Of a DNA stretch of 64,000 nucleotides, positions 34,909 to 46,983 are shown piece after piece (position 1 is the first letter of the stretch; each line of letters starts with the position of its first letter). The DNA comes from Fomitopsis serialis (lineage: Eukaryota; Basidiomycota; Agaricomycetes; Polyporales; Fomitopsidaceae). The stretch covers positions 42,046 through 106,045 of the forward strand of contig NW_025955107.1 of NCBI RefSeq assembly GCF_022376445.1, read 5' to 3'. Both the position numbers and the translations under genes were made by a program. The notes under the pieces were generated by a model. The model was not told where the DNA came from, searched no databases, and worked only from the letters and a program-made list of their open reading frames with translations.

Positions 34909-36796
34909 TCAGAGCGCCTCCGACTTGTAATCTCTGTAGTCGACGGGGCTGCCCACGTCTGTCTCCGAGCCAGCAGACTCCAGGTCAAGAGCCTTCGGAC
35001 GCAGGTTATCCGGCTCCTCCTCCACTGTGAACGTCTGCATCTGCACAGATGTCAGCGCACCTCCCGGTTAGCATGCGTCGACAACGACGCACCTGGACGT
35101 GCACCCCAGCGCTGATGTCCCTCGTATGCCCCGACCTTGGCCTGGTCGACGCGCCGTGGGTGCTCTGCACTTGGTTGGTGATACTCCGGAAGCCGACCAC
35201 ACCGGAGTGGCTGCTCGCAGTGCTGACACAGTGGTCTCAGCTCGAAGTACTACGAGAAGGTAAACAAGACGCACTAGATCTCCGGGCCGTTGTTGGCGAA
35301 GTTCGACAGGCGGCGGACGGCGCGGCACGCGACGATGGTGGACGCGATGGCCGCGGGGACGTTGAAGATGATCGCCATGATAGCGTTCAGGTTCAGCACC
35401 ATGAACGACGTCGCGATCGCGTTTGCGATGAACCTGCGCCCGTCTTCGTGTCAGACATATTTGAGCAGCAGGCGGACGGCTTGGACTCACGCCACGAGGA
35501 AGTAGATCATGCCGTCCTGGAAGAGGATCGAGACGAGCCGCGAGCGCTGTTTGCATCCGTAGAGCTTGATCATGCTCAGGGTCATGACGAGCGCGTCGAA
35601 GCACATCGAGTAGATGAACGTCGCCGCGAGCGTGGTGTTGTTCGTCTTGGTGATTGCGCAGCCTTGGCCAGGGATCCACTCGGCCGTGAGCAGAACGCCT
35701 GTGCAGGGTGCGGGTTGTCAGTCCGCATGGTACGTACTTGTTCGGATGGACAGCGCACCTTGGAGGATGAGAGACCAGTGTCCGAGAATGACGAAGACGA
35801 GTGGGATGACAACCCAGAGGTTCTGTGACCATACCGCCATCCTGCGAAATACGGTCAGGTTACTCCGCATGCACGAAGTCTGTGACGTACGTCCGGATCG
35901 ACAGGTTGATCGAGGCGAAGCCCACCGCAGCATCACCTGCGAGCTGGTCGAAGGTGTACAGAGCCTGACAGTTAACCTCCCTGTACGAAGGCAATGATGT
36001 GAGACATGTGCAGTGTTCCGTACCACGCAGACGTACGTTCTAGCGTCAAGGGCGATCAAGCTTCACAATGTGATAAGTGTCTGCCTTCACAACTGCGGAC
36101 GATCGAATACTTACATGCCGATCAGGGCAAGGAACAAACAGTATCGACCCATCATGTAGAAGATCTGAGGAAGCGTCAGTATAAGGCAGCAGGCTGATGC
36201 GCTGTCCGACCCACTAAAGGCCATTGGAACTTCTTCTTGCCAGAGATGAAAGCCCAGTCGAAGTCCAAGGATGTGAAGAATTCCCAGCTGTCAGGTGAAG
36301 GTGTGTTAGTCTGTCGTTTCGAATTCCAGCTGATTCCACATTGCTAGGCCCCGTCCCGAGAACGCGTGCACAGGCAGAGGTCGTCGCGACCTGACTGACC
36401 TTCGCGTCGAGGGATCCGCACCCTCTGCCAACTGACCTCAGCAACAAACCTCGGTACGCTACAGGTGTTCCACATCCCGTTCACGACGATGCACGTCAAC
36501 CCTGATGTTGACATTCGTCGATATGGTTAGAATCCTGATGGGAACACCTACAGATACCAAGACCGACACGCTCCGCCGGTGCGCACATTTACGATCGGGG
36601 TCTAGCGATATAGAAATAGCTCTTAGACATAGCCACACTCACAAGTACACGCCAGCAAGGCAGTGCATCAACTTGATGAACGCATCTGGCAGTCCACTGT
36701 AGTGAGCCACCAGGAAACGATCGACGCGGCCATGGCACGCGGCTTACCTTCATCTTTTGCGAGTTCCTCAGCAGTAGACCACTTTGCCGCAGGCAT
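34909..36796 (-). CDS. Seven-helix membrane protein of an Agaricomycete family, paralogue B
   Basis: An integral membrane protein of unknown function. The ATG at 36796 opens MPAAKWSTAEELAKDE. Exons then give DAFIKLMHCLAGVYL, WEFFTSLDFDWAFISGKKKF, IFYMMGRYCLFLALIG, EVNCQALYTFDQLAGDAA plus FASINLSIRT, MAVWSQNLWVVIPL plus FVILGHWSLIL, WIPGQGCAITKTNNTTLAAT, FQDGMIYFLVA, and NAIMAIIFNVPAAIASTIVA. The last exon has a soluble acidic tail ending SEAL at TGA 34909-34911. Exon order and motifs match paralogue A at 43604-45658. An apparent frame slip occurs between exons 1 and 2 (about 36696-36748), where one base looks missing. At least six hydrophobic segments are visible. Signalling or transport is possible; nothing in the sequence decides. 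Confidence 0.82.
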
Positions 36797-37259
36797 GACA
36801 AGGAACGAGGAAGTCAGCCAGGGTTGGGTGGGCGCGCTGATCACAGAGGAGAAGTGGCGGTCGCTGGCCCTACCAATGGAGGACAACAGGGTACATATGT
36901 ACTCTGGCGCCATGGCAAGAGGAGGTCCGAAATCGGGCTAGACAGAGAAGACCGTCATTTGGCGTTTGCCGTTACGGCAGAGCCCCTAATGCACGCGGGG
37001 GTTGTCAGCAGCATCCGAGCGAAGGCTGGACAGGGAGCTTTAAGCTTACGTCCACAGAAATCAGAATAATCCGAGGCATCCGATAGTGAATGGGAGCCGG
37101 TGCAGGGTGGGAGGTTTGCTGTTTTCGCGGTGCCAAACGGCGTCAATCACTGGCATACGGCAGCCTGCCAGGGATGGCAGCACGCTTGTCTACGCCGCAC
37201 ATCTCGGTGGCCTCGCCCTCGAATACGAGCAGTTCATGGCCCTAAAGCCAGTGTGCAAT

Positions 37260-37480
37260 TTCACGGGGCTGGTGATGCGTCCGACGTCACCGTGAACGCA
37301 TGCCATTGAGTGCCAAGAAGGAAAGTGCGCCTATTCGGTTCGACTCACCGCGGTAGGGAGCCGAAAGACGTCTTCGCCTCGACGGCGTATAACATAACAA
37401 TAAGCATAGAAGACGATAAAGACTGTCAAGAGCAAGGCGGTCTGCTGGGCGGTTGGTAATAACGATAGCATGTCGATAGA
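37260..37480 (-). pseudogene. Cytochrome P450-like N-terminal fragment, copy 2
   Basis: An ATG near 37471 starts MLSLLPTAQQTALLLTVF and a hydrophobic anchor. YCYVIRRRGEDVFRLPTA, a GTGAGT donor, and then VGRITSPVKLHTGFRAM follow. This is the clean version of the fragment at 22930-23170, with an intact signal anchor and LPT-VG. Nothing P450-like follows (no heme-binding FxxGxRxCxG in the window). A short exon-1-plus duplicate, probably dead. Confidence 0.45.
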
Positions 37481-37489
37481 GGGTACTCT

Positions 37490-38740
37490 GAGACCTGCAG
37501 AGGCAGTCAGTAGCTCAGTAACAACCGTTCGAGTTGCGGCGATGTCAAGGTACGCGGGCTATGGATCCCTTGCCGCGCATTGCTGAATATAAAGTGCCAG
37601 CTCATGCAGGAAATGGGACGCTTTGTTGTGGGCTAAACATCATGCGACTAACACCGAAGGTTTCCATCCCTCCGAGCGCTCTTACCCAATTTATCGGTAG
37701 GCGACCGTCAGACTTCGAGAACGTGTCAAGGCGTAAGTAAAAAAGATATGCGTGTGGAGATTAGTCGGCAGATCCGTACGGACGACGAGAAATGTCAGTC
37801 AGGTCAGGCTGCAAGGCACGTTGCGCCTGGGCCTGGCTCATCGCACGGTTAGGCCAAGGGAGATATTGGGCCGAGTGTGCTGTGGATTCAAGTTAGCGAA
37901 CGACGGTCTCGGGGCGCGATGGATTTGCTGGTGACCTTGTAGCAACCTTGGAGCGAGCTAATGGAGAATCTCCCAAGGTTGCGTAAAGACAGAATGAAAG
38001 ATGCACGCTGGCACGGCTTCTGCCGCCGCTCGATCTATCAATTTCACTGAGTTGGGAGAGAGCTTGTCCGCAGGTAGTCACCGCGGGAAGCAAACGTGGG
38101 CCTAGCGCAGAGCCTCTCCGAGACTGAAGGTAACCATGGCCGAAATCGCGCGTTTGTTTTCTTCCCAGCCTCGCCCAGCGCCGCACGAAGTGGGCGGCGC
38201 TGTGCGGTCCCGTATTCAAGATCAAGCTTCAAGGCCGCACTCCTTCACCCTGATATGGTGCGTGCGCCAGATGTTCTCGATCGTGTCAGATCTGACAGGG
38301 AATCGAACCTACTACATAAACCCGGAAAATCTGGTATGACCCTACATATCTTGTAAAGGTATAACAGAATTACAAGCACCCGATAATGGCCTTACCGGGG
38401 AATAGAACTCATGGATGGATCTCACAATGCCTTACACGGGCCCCACAAACTGATGTAGGTTGGGAGCCGTTCCCCAGGCTTGCATGAAACCGACATTCCC
38501 TTGCAGACTAGATGTCAATCTGCGTCTGTCCTTACTGCTGGGACCCGCACAAATGGTCATTCGTGCAAAATTAACATATACAGTAACTACGACTGACTCA
38601 CAGTTCGAACCCTCGTCATTTGCGTCTCGCGAACGCTCTGTGAGTCGTTCGCCTGTGCGGCCCACATTCGGTGCACTGACACGCCGCAGCGAACCATCAC
38701 ATCATCGCCGTCAACGACATCTGTCGCAACGTATCCGTCC
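37490..38740. other. Intergenic, no recognised gene
   Basis: Only short frames on both strands. A B-box-like AATCGAACC at about 38303 is not part of a foldable tRNA. Confidence 0.5.
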
Positions 38741-38749
38741 ACGCCGCTC

Positions 38750-39030
38750 ATGGACGCGTTTACACCGCCCGTCCCTCCTATCCCGCCAAAAGCACTGGCA
38801 GAACTTCGTCTCCCCGCGCACGGATCCGTCAGACGTGTTCAGCGATTCGTCGAGCGTCAACAAAAGTCTGCCGTCGGCGCCCTCAGACGCGGACGATGTC
38901 TCGCTCGTGATGGTGGAGCGGTCGCCTTCGCCTTCGCCGACAACGACGCTCCGGCAGCGGCCGACCTCGGCCTCACAGCACACCCGGACAGCGAGCCGCG
39001 GGCACAAGCGGCGGAGCATGAGCGTAAGTG
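38750..39030 (+). CDS. Truncated N-terminal exon of an unidentified protein
   Basis: The ATG at 38750 reads MDAFTPPVPPIPPKALAE, then one base must be added near 38805 to pass into FVSPRTDPSDVFSDSSSVNK. A Ser-rich stretch follows (DADDVSLVMVERSPSPSP, RPTSASQHTRTASRGHKRRS) with MSV before a GTAAGTG donor at 39024. The proline-rich start and phospho-type serine clusters look like a real N-terminus. No later exon is found, as the DNA turns into GC-rich repeat. Probably a broken gene; family unknown. Confidence 0.4.
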
Positions 39031-39790
39031 ATACTAACGTTCAGTTCTCTCGTACCCATCCCGGGTGCGGTGGTGGGGTGCGACCGTCAACGCCCGCGCG
39101 CATCGGGCGAAGGTCGCCGGCCGGAGGCGAACAACTCACGGTCCTGGCGCAGCTACCGTTCCCAAGTACTTGGAGCGGGCTGGCAGGCGGACACACAAGC
39201 GGGCGACGACATGCACGGCGACCGCGAGTGTGCAGGGTGAATGCCGAGCCCACAACATGACCGACGAACGGACCGCACGCCTGAGGACGCGACACACACG
39301 GCAACGGCGAGCACGCAGACCGTGGGCTCAGGCGCGAGAGCGGGCGGGCGAGCCGGTGGGCCGGCAGGCGGCCGGACAGGCAACCGGAATGGTGAGCAAG
39401 CAGATGGACAGGGCAAGCCCGGGGCGGGCACAGGGTGCGGACCAGCACCACACGCACGGCGACCGCGAGCACGCAGGCGAGTGCCCAGCGCGCAAGCACG
39501 GCCGACGAAACTGAGGCGGGCGCGTGAGCAAACACGGTGACTGCGACGGTGGGCAGGGCCGGGGCGCACGCAACATACGTCAATCGCGAGCAACTACGCG
39601 ATCCACGCGCCCACCTGCGGACCCGCCTACTTACCTGTGGACCCGCGGACCCGCCTGCACCCGTGCAAAACCCGTACCCGTTGTCACGGGTCGGTACCCG
39701 GGGCGGGTACGGGTACAGGTACACCTCGGGACACCCGCGGGTGTACCCGTGCTCTGCACTAACGTCGTCGTCGTCGTCGTCGTCGCCCAT
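39031..39790. repeat. GC-rich repeat block with GTACCCG hairpin and GTC microsatellite
   Basis: From 39180 to 39540, degenerate units around ACGGCGACCGCGAG and GTGCCCAGCGC recur. At 39670-39714 ACCCGTACCCG and CGGGTACGGGT form an inverted pair around a GTACCCGGGG core. About seven GTC units follow at 39763-39785. No gene. Confidence 0.6.
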
Positions 39791-42700
39791 ACAGCCAGAA
39801 GCCGCACGGACGAAGTCCAACGGGCTCGGACAGTGGCATCGATTATCACCCTAGAAGGGAGTCCGGCGGCTTCATCCCTCCCTAGAACAGAGGTTCCTCG
39901 GAGAGGTGCTCAACGAGCGTCATAGTTCCCGCCAGTAAATGAAGGGGCACCGAGGACGCCGTTCATCCAACGCTTCATATCGGCACGGATCGTTTCATAT
40001 AACGCTAATTACACACCCCTTCATACACTCAAATATCGGAGTACGGCCTTTCATAGAGAACACCACGTCTTGTACCCGGTTTGTGCACCCGTTTGAGCGT
40101 GTGGAGACTGAGAAGTCGCTTAGAACAGCCTGCGGGCTTCGTCCTTCCCGCGTGTGCCGTGGTAGCATCGCGCATCGGGCGACGCAGCAATCGAGCTAGA
40201 GCCCCGCACCGCGTCCGACGGGCAGCTGTCGGTGAGCCCGCTCCTAGGATTAGTACGAACTCTAACTCAGAGTGTGAGATCCGCGCGGGGCGCGTGGCGT
40301 AGTTACAAACGAAGCGCGCCAGCAGGCGGCTCGGAGTACTAGTGCCTAGAACGATTCGCGAAGGCTCGAGGGAGAAAACACCCAGTGGCTGCAGCCTAGC
40401 GCGTCATTCAGCTCGTGATCAAGCTCAAGGCCGACCGATTCAGCGAAGGCGTGCAAGCGGTTCAGGCGGGATGGGCCGGTTGTTGCTGTAGGGTCGTTTG
40501 ATACGCCATTGCGGCTGTAATCACTGCAGATCAGGAAGAGATAAGTTCCTTCCTTCAAGGGGACGGCGCCAGAACTTGTCACTAAGGTTCACTTTGGAGC
40601 AGGGAAGCTGGAAAGTGGTGCCTTTCGCCTGATAGCATGGTGTTCACCGTATCAACGCTGAGGCTTGGGATCCAGTGGGCCAAATGGGGATCGGGATGGC
40701 GCCTTGCGCGCTGTCCAGCGTCGGGAGGTATACCGCCCTCGCATCTGTCTACATTCAGGGGTCTAGCAACGGGTAACACGGTGAGCTCGGTAATCGACGA
40801 TAGGTACTGTGTGTAGTGGTGGGCGAAAGGCGGCCCACTGGTATGCTTCCTTAACGTACCGGCCACTGCAACTTCAACGGCAATCAACGATGTTATTACC
40901 TCGCACGATTTATTACTATGGGACCCTTACTTACCGTAAGCAGCATTCAGTCAAGCTCCAGCTTCGTCAAAACTTCCTCTCGATCCTCCTCCTGCCTCCT
41001 GATGGGACCCTACCAAGGTCCAAGCGCGGCAGGCAGACTGCCTTCGCAATTGCAGTGAGCTCTATCGGCGGTCACGGCGCATGCGACTTCGCGGGGCATC
41101 GTGTGCACGTTCGCGCCCGCATCACTGGGTCCCGACAACACCGGAAACGCCATTTACGTGCCTCCGGGAGCGGGATGGACCCGCACGCGCAGCCTCGCCA
41201 CGCGCGTTCTCGACCTCCCTTCTGACCGCGTACCTCACGCGCGCACGGCTCAAGCCGGACGATCCAAATTTGACAGGAAGGCGAGGCACACACTGGCAGC
41301 GGGAGCCGACCGCATCCAGGGATGATTCCCGCCTCGAGGAAGCCCCGAGTCGGTCCACCCAGAACTCAGTGCACATCGTATCAGGCTACGGTCGTCCAAG
41401 CCTGCAACCGGTGGCGAATGGGCGGCCCCGCAAGTGCGCCGGCAATCGCGATCAATTATGCGCGAAACTGCTATCAGTCAAGTTCATGTGCGGAGCTGCG
41501 ATCGAGCTTGCGGTGAGAGCGAGCGGACGCACACACGGTGGGCCGACCTCGGCGTGAGCTTGCAGTGATACGAGGGCGTCAGCGTTTTGAGTTGGCTTCG
41601 AATGGTCCGAAGGCCGGGACTGGGCCGGGATGCGGGCGAACAGGCGAGTGCTGTGCAGCGATCGGCGCTGATGCGGAAGATTCCATCATGACGTTGTGCG
41701 TGGCCCAAGCGTGGCCTGCACCGATCTTCGAGCCAGGATGATTCGATGAACGAGGGCGAACTTGTCAGTGGCCAGCGTCGCATATTCGAGGGAGGTCGGC
41801 GGACGACTCGGATTGGCACAGTCGGTGCCACCGTGTATCTGCCACGTCGACGTCGCTGTCACCGGCAAAGCTCGAGGCGAGAGACAGTCGCATGATCCGA
41901 GTCGTCCTCCTCCCCATACGGGGTAAATCAGTTCGTAATCGGTGATGCCGAATTACGGGAGATGCCTTGTATGGGCACACACGCGCCTACAGCCTGCGGA
42001 AGTCGCCCTCCCTTCTGGGACGCGCCTTGACGGCGCACGAGCTTAGGCAGGGCTCGGATCATAAAATTTCGCACTGCAGGGCTTGCCAGTGTCGCCAGAC
42101 GGATTTCTCGAAAGCTTGAGTACGCGTGTTGCATTGAGGCGTGGCCTGGGCTGTCGAGGTTCCTCGTCGCCTCGGAGATGCGTGCAGCATCATGCCGGCA
42201 TTATCCCATACCGTGCATATCCCAATTTAGCAGGAGGATGGTCTTCCTGCGTCGGGATGGAGAAGTCAAAAGACGAAGCGACGTTACTTGAGGCTCAAGT
42301 ACACGTCACGACTTCCCACCGAAAGTCTCAACTGACGACAAGAGCGTCGAGGATCGATATCAAGTTGTTGTCGCCACACCAAGTACCGCATTAGGTCTTC
42401 CGTTTGAACTCGAACCTTGGCGGGCGCGTCACGTCGAGCGATGGGGGAGTGTTTACATATGGACCAGACTGCGCTTTCCCACTCGCCTGCACGCGAGCCA
42501 CGGAGGGCAGCACGGACGCGAAATCAGAGAGGTTGACGGTAACTGGCGTGATCTATGTCCGGAATCTGGCGGCGGGCGCGTCTGGCATCTGATGGTGAGA
42601 CGCGGAGACACAGGAAGGTCGCGAGGGCATGCGATGGTGCATTCGTGAGGGTAGAACGTTAACTGTGCGCGCGAGAGGAGAAGGATGGGTGTGGCCTGGT

Positions 42701-43490
42701 CAATGTTAGTGTGAGACTGGCGAACACGATGGGACCCGGTGGATGGTAGCCTCGTTGCTACCGGACTGAAGTGTTCACCCGACGAGGAGGCTCACGCACA
42801 GAGCGCCAACTGGCCGCGGGCAATAGCTAGGGCCAGCAGGAGCCAGCGCACCCCGCAGCGACGTCGAAGAGCGCCTCTGAGTAGACGAGACTTGCATTCG
42901 TCGGGAGCAGGCACGCTTAAGGTCCCGATATCTAACCATACGCTCGAGTGAGCAAAGACGGAAGCCATCAATCCCCGAGAAGGGGGAAGCTCACGGACGT
43001 TCTTGGACTCCAAAGGACTAGAGTTCTTACGTGACGTACTGCTTCGTCCCGGGGGTCACGCATAGCCATTTCTGGCCAATATGAAGGAACTCGGGCTGCC
43101 CGCCGTGGAAGGTTTCCTTTGCGGGCACCCTCAAATTCAAAGAGGAATTCTATACGGATTTGTGGGCGGCTGCTTAGCTGACCCTTGGGAGCTTTCTGTC
43201 GCAGACAGGCCGTCCGAGTAGTGTCCAGTAGTGCACTAGGGTGGTTAGCCAAGATACAACAAGCTGTCAGAAAGGCGAATACGAGGGCAAGCATATGGAC
43301 AAGGGCGCAGAGCCGGAGAGGAAAGGAGAAGGAGAGAGTGGAGGGTGACATGTGTGACATGTGACAGGAGGAGGGCGTGGTGGATCTTCGCAGGGTCGAG
43401 ACAGAAGGACGCCCGGAGATGTTCGCAGCGAAGGCCGCCTCGATCCCCACGCCCGCCCAGTCTTCTCCGCACAACATGCCCAGCTGCCTA
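39791..43490. other. Long gene-poor region
   Basis: A minus-strand frame at 40346-40582 (LFLICSDYSRNGVSN, LNRLHAFAESVGLELDHEL) and the frame before it at 40600-40880 look mildly protein-like but match nothing I know and do not join cleanly. Plus-strand frames at 41100-41330 and 42400-42590 are isolated. I see no complete gene; the DNA separates the two seven-helix paralogues. Confidence 0.45.
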
Positions 43491-43493
43491 GCC

Positions 43494-43499
43494 TATATA
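43494..43499 (+). promoter_or_regulatory. TATA box of seven-helix gene A
   Basis: TATATA within CCTATATAGCC lies 110 bp before the ATG, with a C-rich leader and a good CCACC start context. Confidence 0.65.
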
Positions 43500-43603
43500 G
43501 CCCGCGTCTCCCTTCCGCCGCTCGAGTCATCCCGCCCTCTTTCGGCGCGCTTGCTCCCTCGATCATCCAGCCGAGCCCGTCGGTCCCGTAGCACGAACCC
43601 ACC

Positions 43604-45658
43604 ATGGTCAATTGGCAATCTGAAACCGAGATCGAGGCCGACTCAGGTTGGGCTTCCCTTTCTGACCACTGTGATTTTGTTGGACTTGGTGGGAGGGCAG
43701 AGGCTCGCGCTGGGCCGCTGGCAGAAGCAAAATGCGTGATCCCCTGCCCTGTCCCCAGATCAAATTCAAAATCGAATTTCGCGTAGACCGTGCGCTGACA
43801 CCCGTGCGTACCAGTCGCCTTCAGCAGGTTCATGCATGCGCTCCTCGGCCTGTATTGGTACGTGAAGACTGTATACTACCGTGGATGGACTATTAAGGGA
43901 ATCTCGTACCAGTTGGGAGTTCTTCAGCTCCCTCCTATTCGATTGGGATTACATATCAGGCAAGCGCAAGTTCAGATGGCCAATGGTTAGTGTTCAATCC
44001 TATACTTCGGTCAGAAAAAATGGACCTTTGGCCATTTCTTTCGGCATATCTCGGGGTCTGGATGAGACCTTGATATATCTGTACAGCTTCATGGAGCACC
44101 GCGCGCTGTCAGTTTGTATTCCGACTCATGCCGTGGCTCCGTGCTGCCAGTGTCCGGGTATGTCAAGCTGCAAACTGGGAATACTGTAGACATCGTTCCG
44201 ATGTTTTCAGGCCGGAGCCGCCACTTGTCATGACGGTGTCAGGACTCTGATCCGCATGGCGGACCATGTCCTCAGTTGCATCTCCTTCCTCCACAGATTG
44301 AAGTCGCATGCTGACACTGTATAGATATTCTATTTCGCCGGCAGATATTTCCTGCTGTTCGCGCTCGTTGGCATGTAAGTCCGTCCGCGGTGTACGTCAA
44401 GTCTAGTCGCTCACGAATGTTCCGTTGTAGCGCGATCGCGCTTGACGTTACCAAGTATGTAATTTGCCTCACCCGTGATCACCTCTGACACCCTTGCAGG
44501 GAGGTTAACTGCCAGGCCTTGTACACCTACAACCAGGTGCGCATATATGAGCTCCCTCGGCGATCCGGTGTGATCTAATGGGGTTTCGATTGCTCAGGTC
44601 TTTGGTAACTCGGCGATCGGTCTCGCGAGCATCAACCTTTCTATTCGCACGTACGTGTCTCTTCGCTATGGTTTATTTCATCACATGCTGTCAAGTCACC
44701 GTTGCATATACTCACATATACCCTTGTAGTATGGCTGTGTGGTCGCAGGCGTTGTACATAGTCATACCCCTCATCGCGGTCATCCTCGGGCACTGGTCGC
44801 TCCTTTTGCACGGTGAGTCGTCAGCCACTCCGCTCGATAACATTCTCAACTATGTCGATAGGTATCTATATCAAGGCAGCATGGATCTCCGGCCAAGGCT
44901 GCGCAATCACGAACACGAACAACAAGCTTCTCGCTGCCACGTTCATCTACTCCATGGCCTTCGACTTTGCCGTGCTCATGCTGACCGGGTGGAAGCTCGC
45001 GTTCCCGGGCAACAGCCGCCGGAAGCAGAGCAAGATCATGCAGCTGGTCTTTGGTGACGGTTTGATTTACTTCTTCGTTGCGTGAGTGGTCTCCAAGTGT
45101 AGACGCGCTGCGATCGCTGACTACGGCAGTGTGCAGTTTCCTGGCGAATCTGCTAGCGACGGTAGGTGCAGCTGTTAACCCGGCCTGATACAGCACTGAA
45201 GGCCGTTTCTAAGATATTCATGCTGTTGAACTTGAATGCCGTCATGTCGATCATCGCCAACGTTCCCGCGGCAATCGCGTCCACCGTGCGTTACCTTTTC
45301 TGCGTCTTCCATACAACTGACCGATCGCGCCGATGGCGAAGATCGTGGCATGTCGTGTCGTGCGCCGGCTCGCGACGTACACGTCCTCTAGTGTCGAAAT
45401 TTACGGGTGTGTCACTTCCGTCGTTTTCTCACTGTCCTACTCACGCGTATACGGGATAGTTCCGGCGTAAACTCGACGATCGCGTTCAGCAGCGGGAACC
45501 GCAGCCGGACGGTCAACGCGACGGAGAGCGTGCCGTCCGACCCGAGCTTCGTGCAGTACGACGCGACGGGGCGGGTCATGAAGGGCGACGTGGAGAGCTA
45601 CATCGTGGACAGCCCGATGATCGCGGGCGACGACGAGTACAAGCGGCCGGAGTATTGA
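43604..45658 (+). CDS. Seven-helix membrane protein of an Agaricomycete family, paralogue A
   Basis: Start MVNWQSETEIEADS at the ATG of ACCATGG. Thirteen exons join in phase: 43604-43646, 43815-43857, 43913-43985, 44325-44374, 44431-44454, 44500-44536, 44598-44650, 44730-44812, 44862-45081, 45137-45161, 45214-45285, 45342-45406, 45460-45658. The product runs AFSRFMHALLGLY, WEFFSSLLFDWDYISGKRKF, IFYFAGRYFLLFALVG, EVNCQALYTYNQVFGNSAIG, MAVWSQALYIVIPLIAVILG, GQGCAITNTNNKLLAATFIY, FGDGLIYFFVA, LNLNAVMSIIANVPAAIAST, then a soluble tail ending KRPEY. Seven hydrophobic segments are plausible. No frame errors. Odd point: intron 3 (43986-44324) is about 340 nt, against about 50 for the others. Function unknown. 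Confidence 0.9.
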
Positions 45659-46983
45659 GTGCTCCGCGCTGGCCATCCATCCCTTTGCTTCAGTTCCTCG
45701 CTTCGCATTCCCACTGCTTTCGTCATCCCCTCCCACCTCGCATCCGCTTTCCTCGCACCCGCATCGCATCGTCGTTCTTGGTTTCGCATCGTCGCCATGC
45801 TCCCACTCCCACTCCCGCCACCGGCAATCATCCGCATCCCCACCTGCATTCCATCCATCCATCGCGTAACTCTCGCGCTCACTTTCTTCATGGTCGCGGG
45901 CCGCACTCCCGCTGTACTAGTAGCCCATCCATCTTGATGCCTGGGGATCCGTCGCCGCGAAAAAGGTGCTGGCGGGGCGGGTGGTCTCGTCCTTGCTTAT
46001 CGCCAAAGCGCTCAGGCCAGGACGGTGCCTACGTGTAGACCGGCTTCCGTAGTCAGAGTTCTGCGGTTCGATGCTGGGATTAGTAAAAATTCTGAATGTA
46101 ACTCGATAGTCATACCCCGCAACAATCGCTTGGACGTTGCTGCCCTTGTCATTACGTGACGTGTGGTTAAGGAATACTTATGCCGGTGTACTAACTGGTG
46201 TGGAAGCGGGCTTTGAGGGGACGGTGGACTGTCAGACGCTCGCTCGTTGCCGTGTGCGACTCTCGGATGACGATGTGCGCGTGAACGTGCGGTCGTGGTC
46301 AAGGCTGATGCGGATGTTTCGAACGACACAGCAGTGGGCCTTCAATCATACCAAGATTTACAACTCAGAATTGATGTTCAGTAGGTGGTTGTCGACGGAG
46401 CGGTTTGCAATTCATTCCTGGGGCCTGATGCAGGGTTGATGCCCATTGCACACACGCACGCATTGTGCGGACTTTAGAAGGAAACACATTGTGCGCGATG
46501 GTCGTAGTCAAGCGTACCACGAACCACGGCAATCGAGTCATATGCACCGCGACCACATGAATGACGATATATGAGGCTCGGAATAGTCTGCAAGGACCAT
46601 AGAGGATTTACGTGCCTCTGGATCCAGTCGGAGACAAGCTTTGAACTGATGCGTACGGATTTGGGCTTTCTTTTGTACGCGCGAGAATACGAACCTCGAC
46701 GTGTGCATGTGAGGCGTCATGCCAATCATCAGGCATGCACGATGCATCGCGTAATCCCTGCGTCGAAACGATCGGTCAGATTCGTTCACAAGGAGATCCA
46801 TTCGGAGTAAGTTCTCTGAGGCCTCACTAGTAGTAGTAGGCCTCACTGCTCAGTGATCGACGTCTAAGTTCGCCGAGATCGTGTCCCGATATAGTAGTAT
46901 TTGTCCGTGCTTGTCGACTACTGTGGCTGGCGTTACAGCTCGGTGCGTGGCTGGACTTTGTAATTCAATGTACATAGACAGCC
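45659..46983. other. Intergenic, one dispersed repeat
   Basis: 3' flank of seven-helix gene A and 5' flank of the FunK1 gene. Contains the second copy of a 60-bp repeat (46647-46705). No gene recognised; the frame at 46137-46439 has no family signal. Confidence 0.5.
46647..46705 (+). repeat. 60-bp dispersed repeat, copy 2
   Basis: Partner of 18073-18132: begins GATGCGTACGGATTTGG, ends CTCGACGTGTG. Confidence 0.7.

Noticed and set aside
38280..38380. Possible tRNA around the AATCGAACC B-box-like motif
   Set aside because: No T-stem pairing and no A-box or cloverleaf can be drawn.
42404..42592. Possible carbohydrate-binding domain (LTVTGVIYVRN)
   Set aside because: Too short, isolated, and lacking the aromatic residues that would support it.
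43267..43833. 188-codon minus-strand frame overlapping the start of seven-helix gene A
   Set aside because: Covers the promoter and first exon of a well-supported plus-strand gene; no family signal.
46030..46100. GGTTCGATGCTGGGA resembling a tRNA T-arm
   Set aside because: No matching acceptor stem or D-arm upstream.
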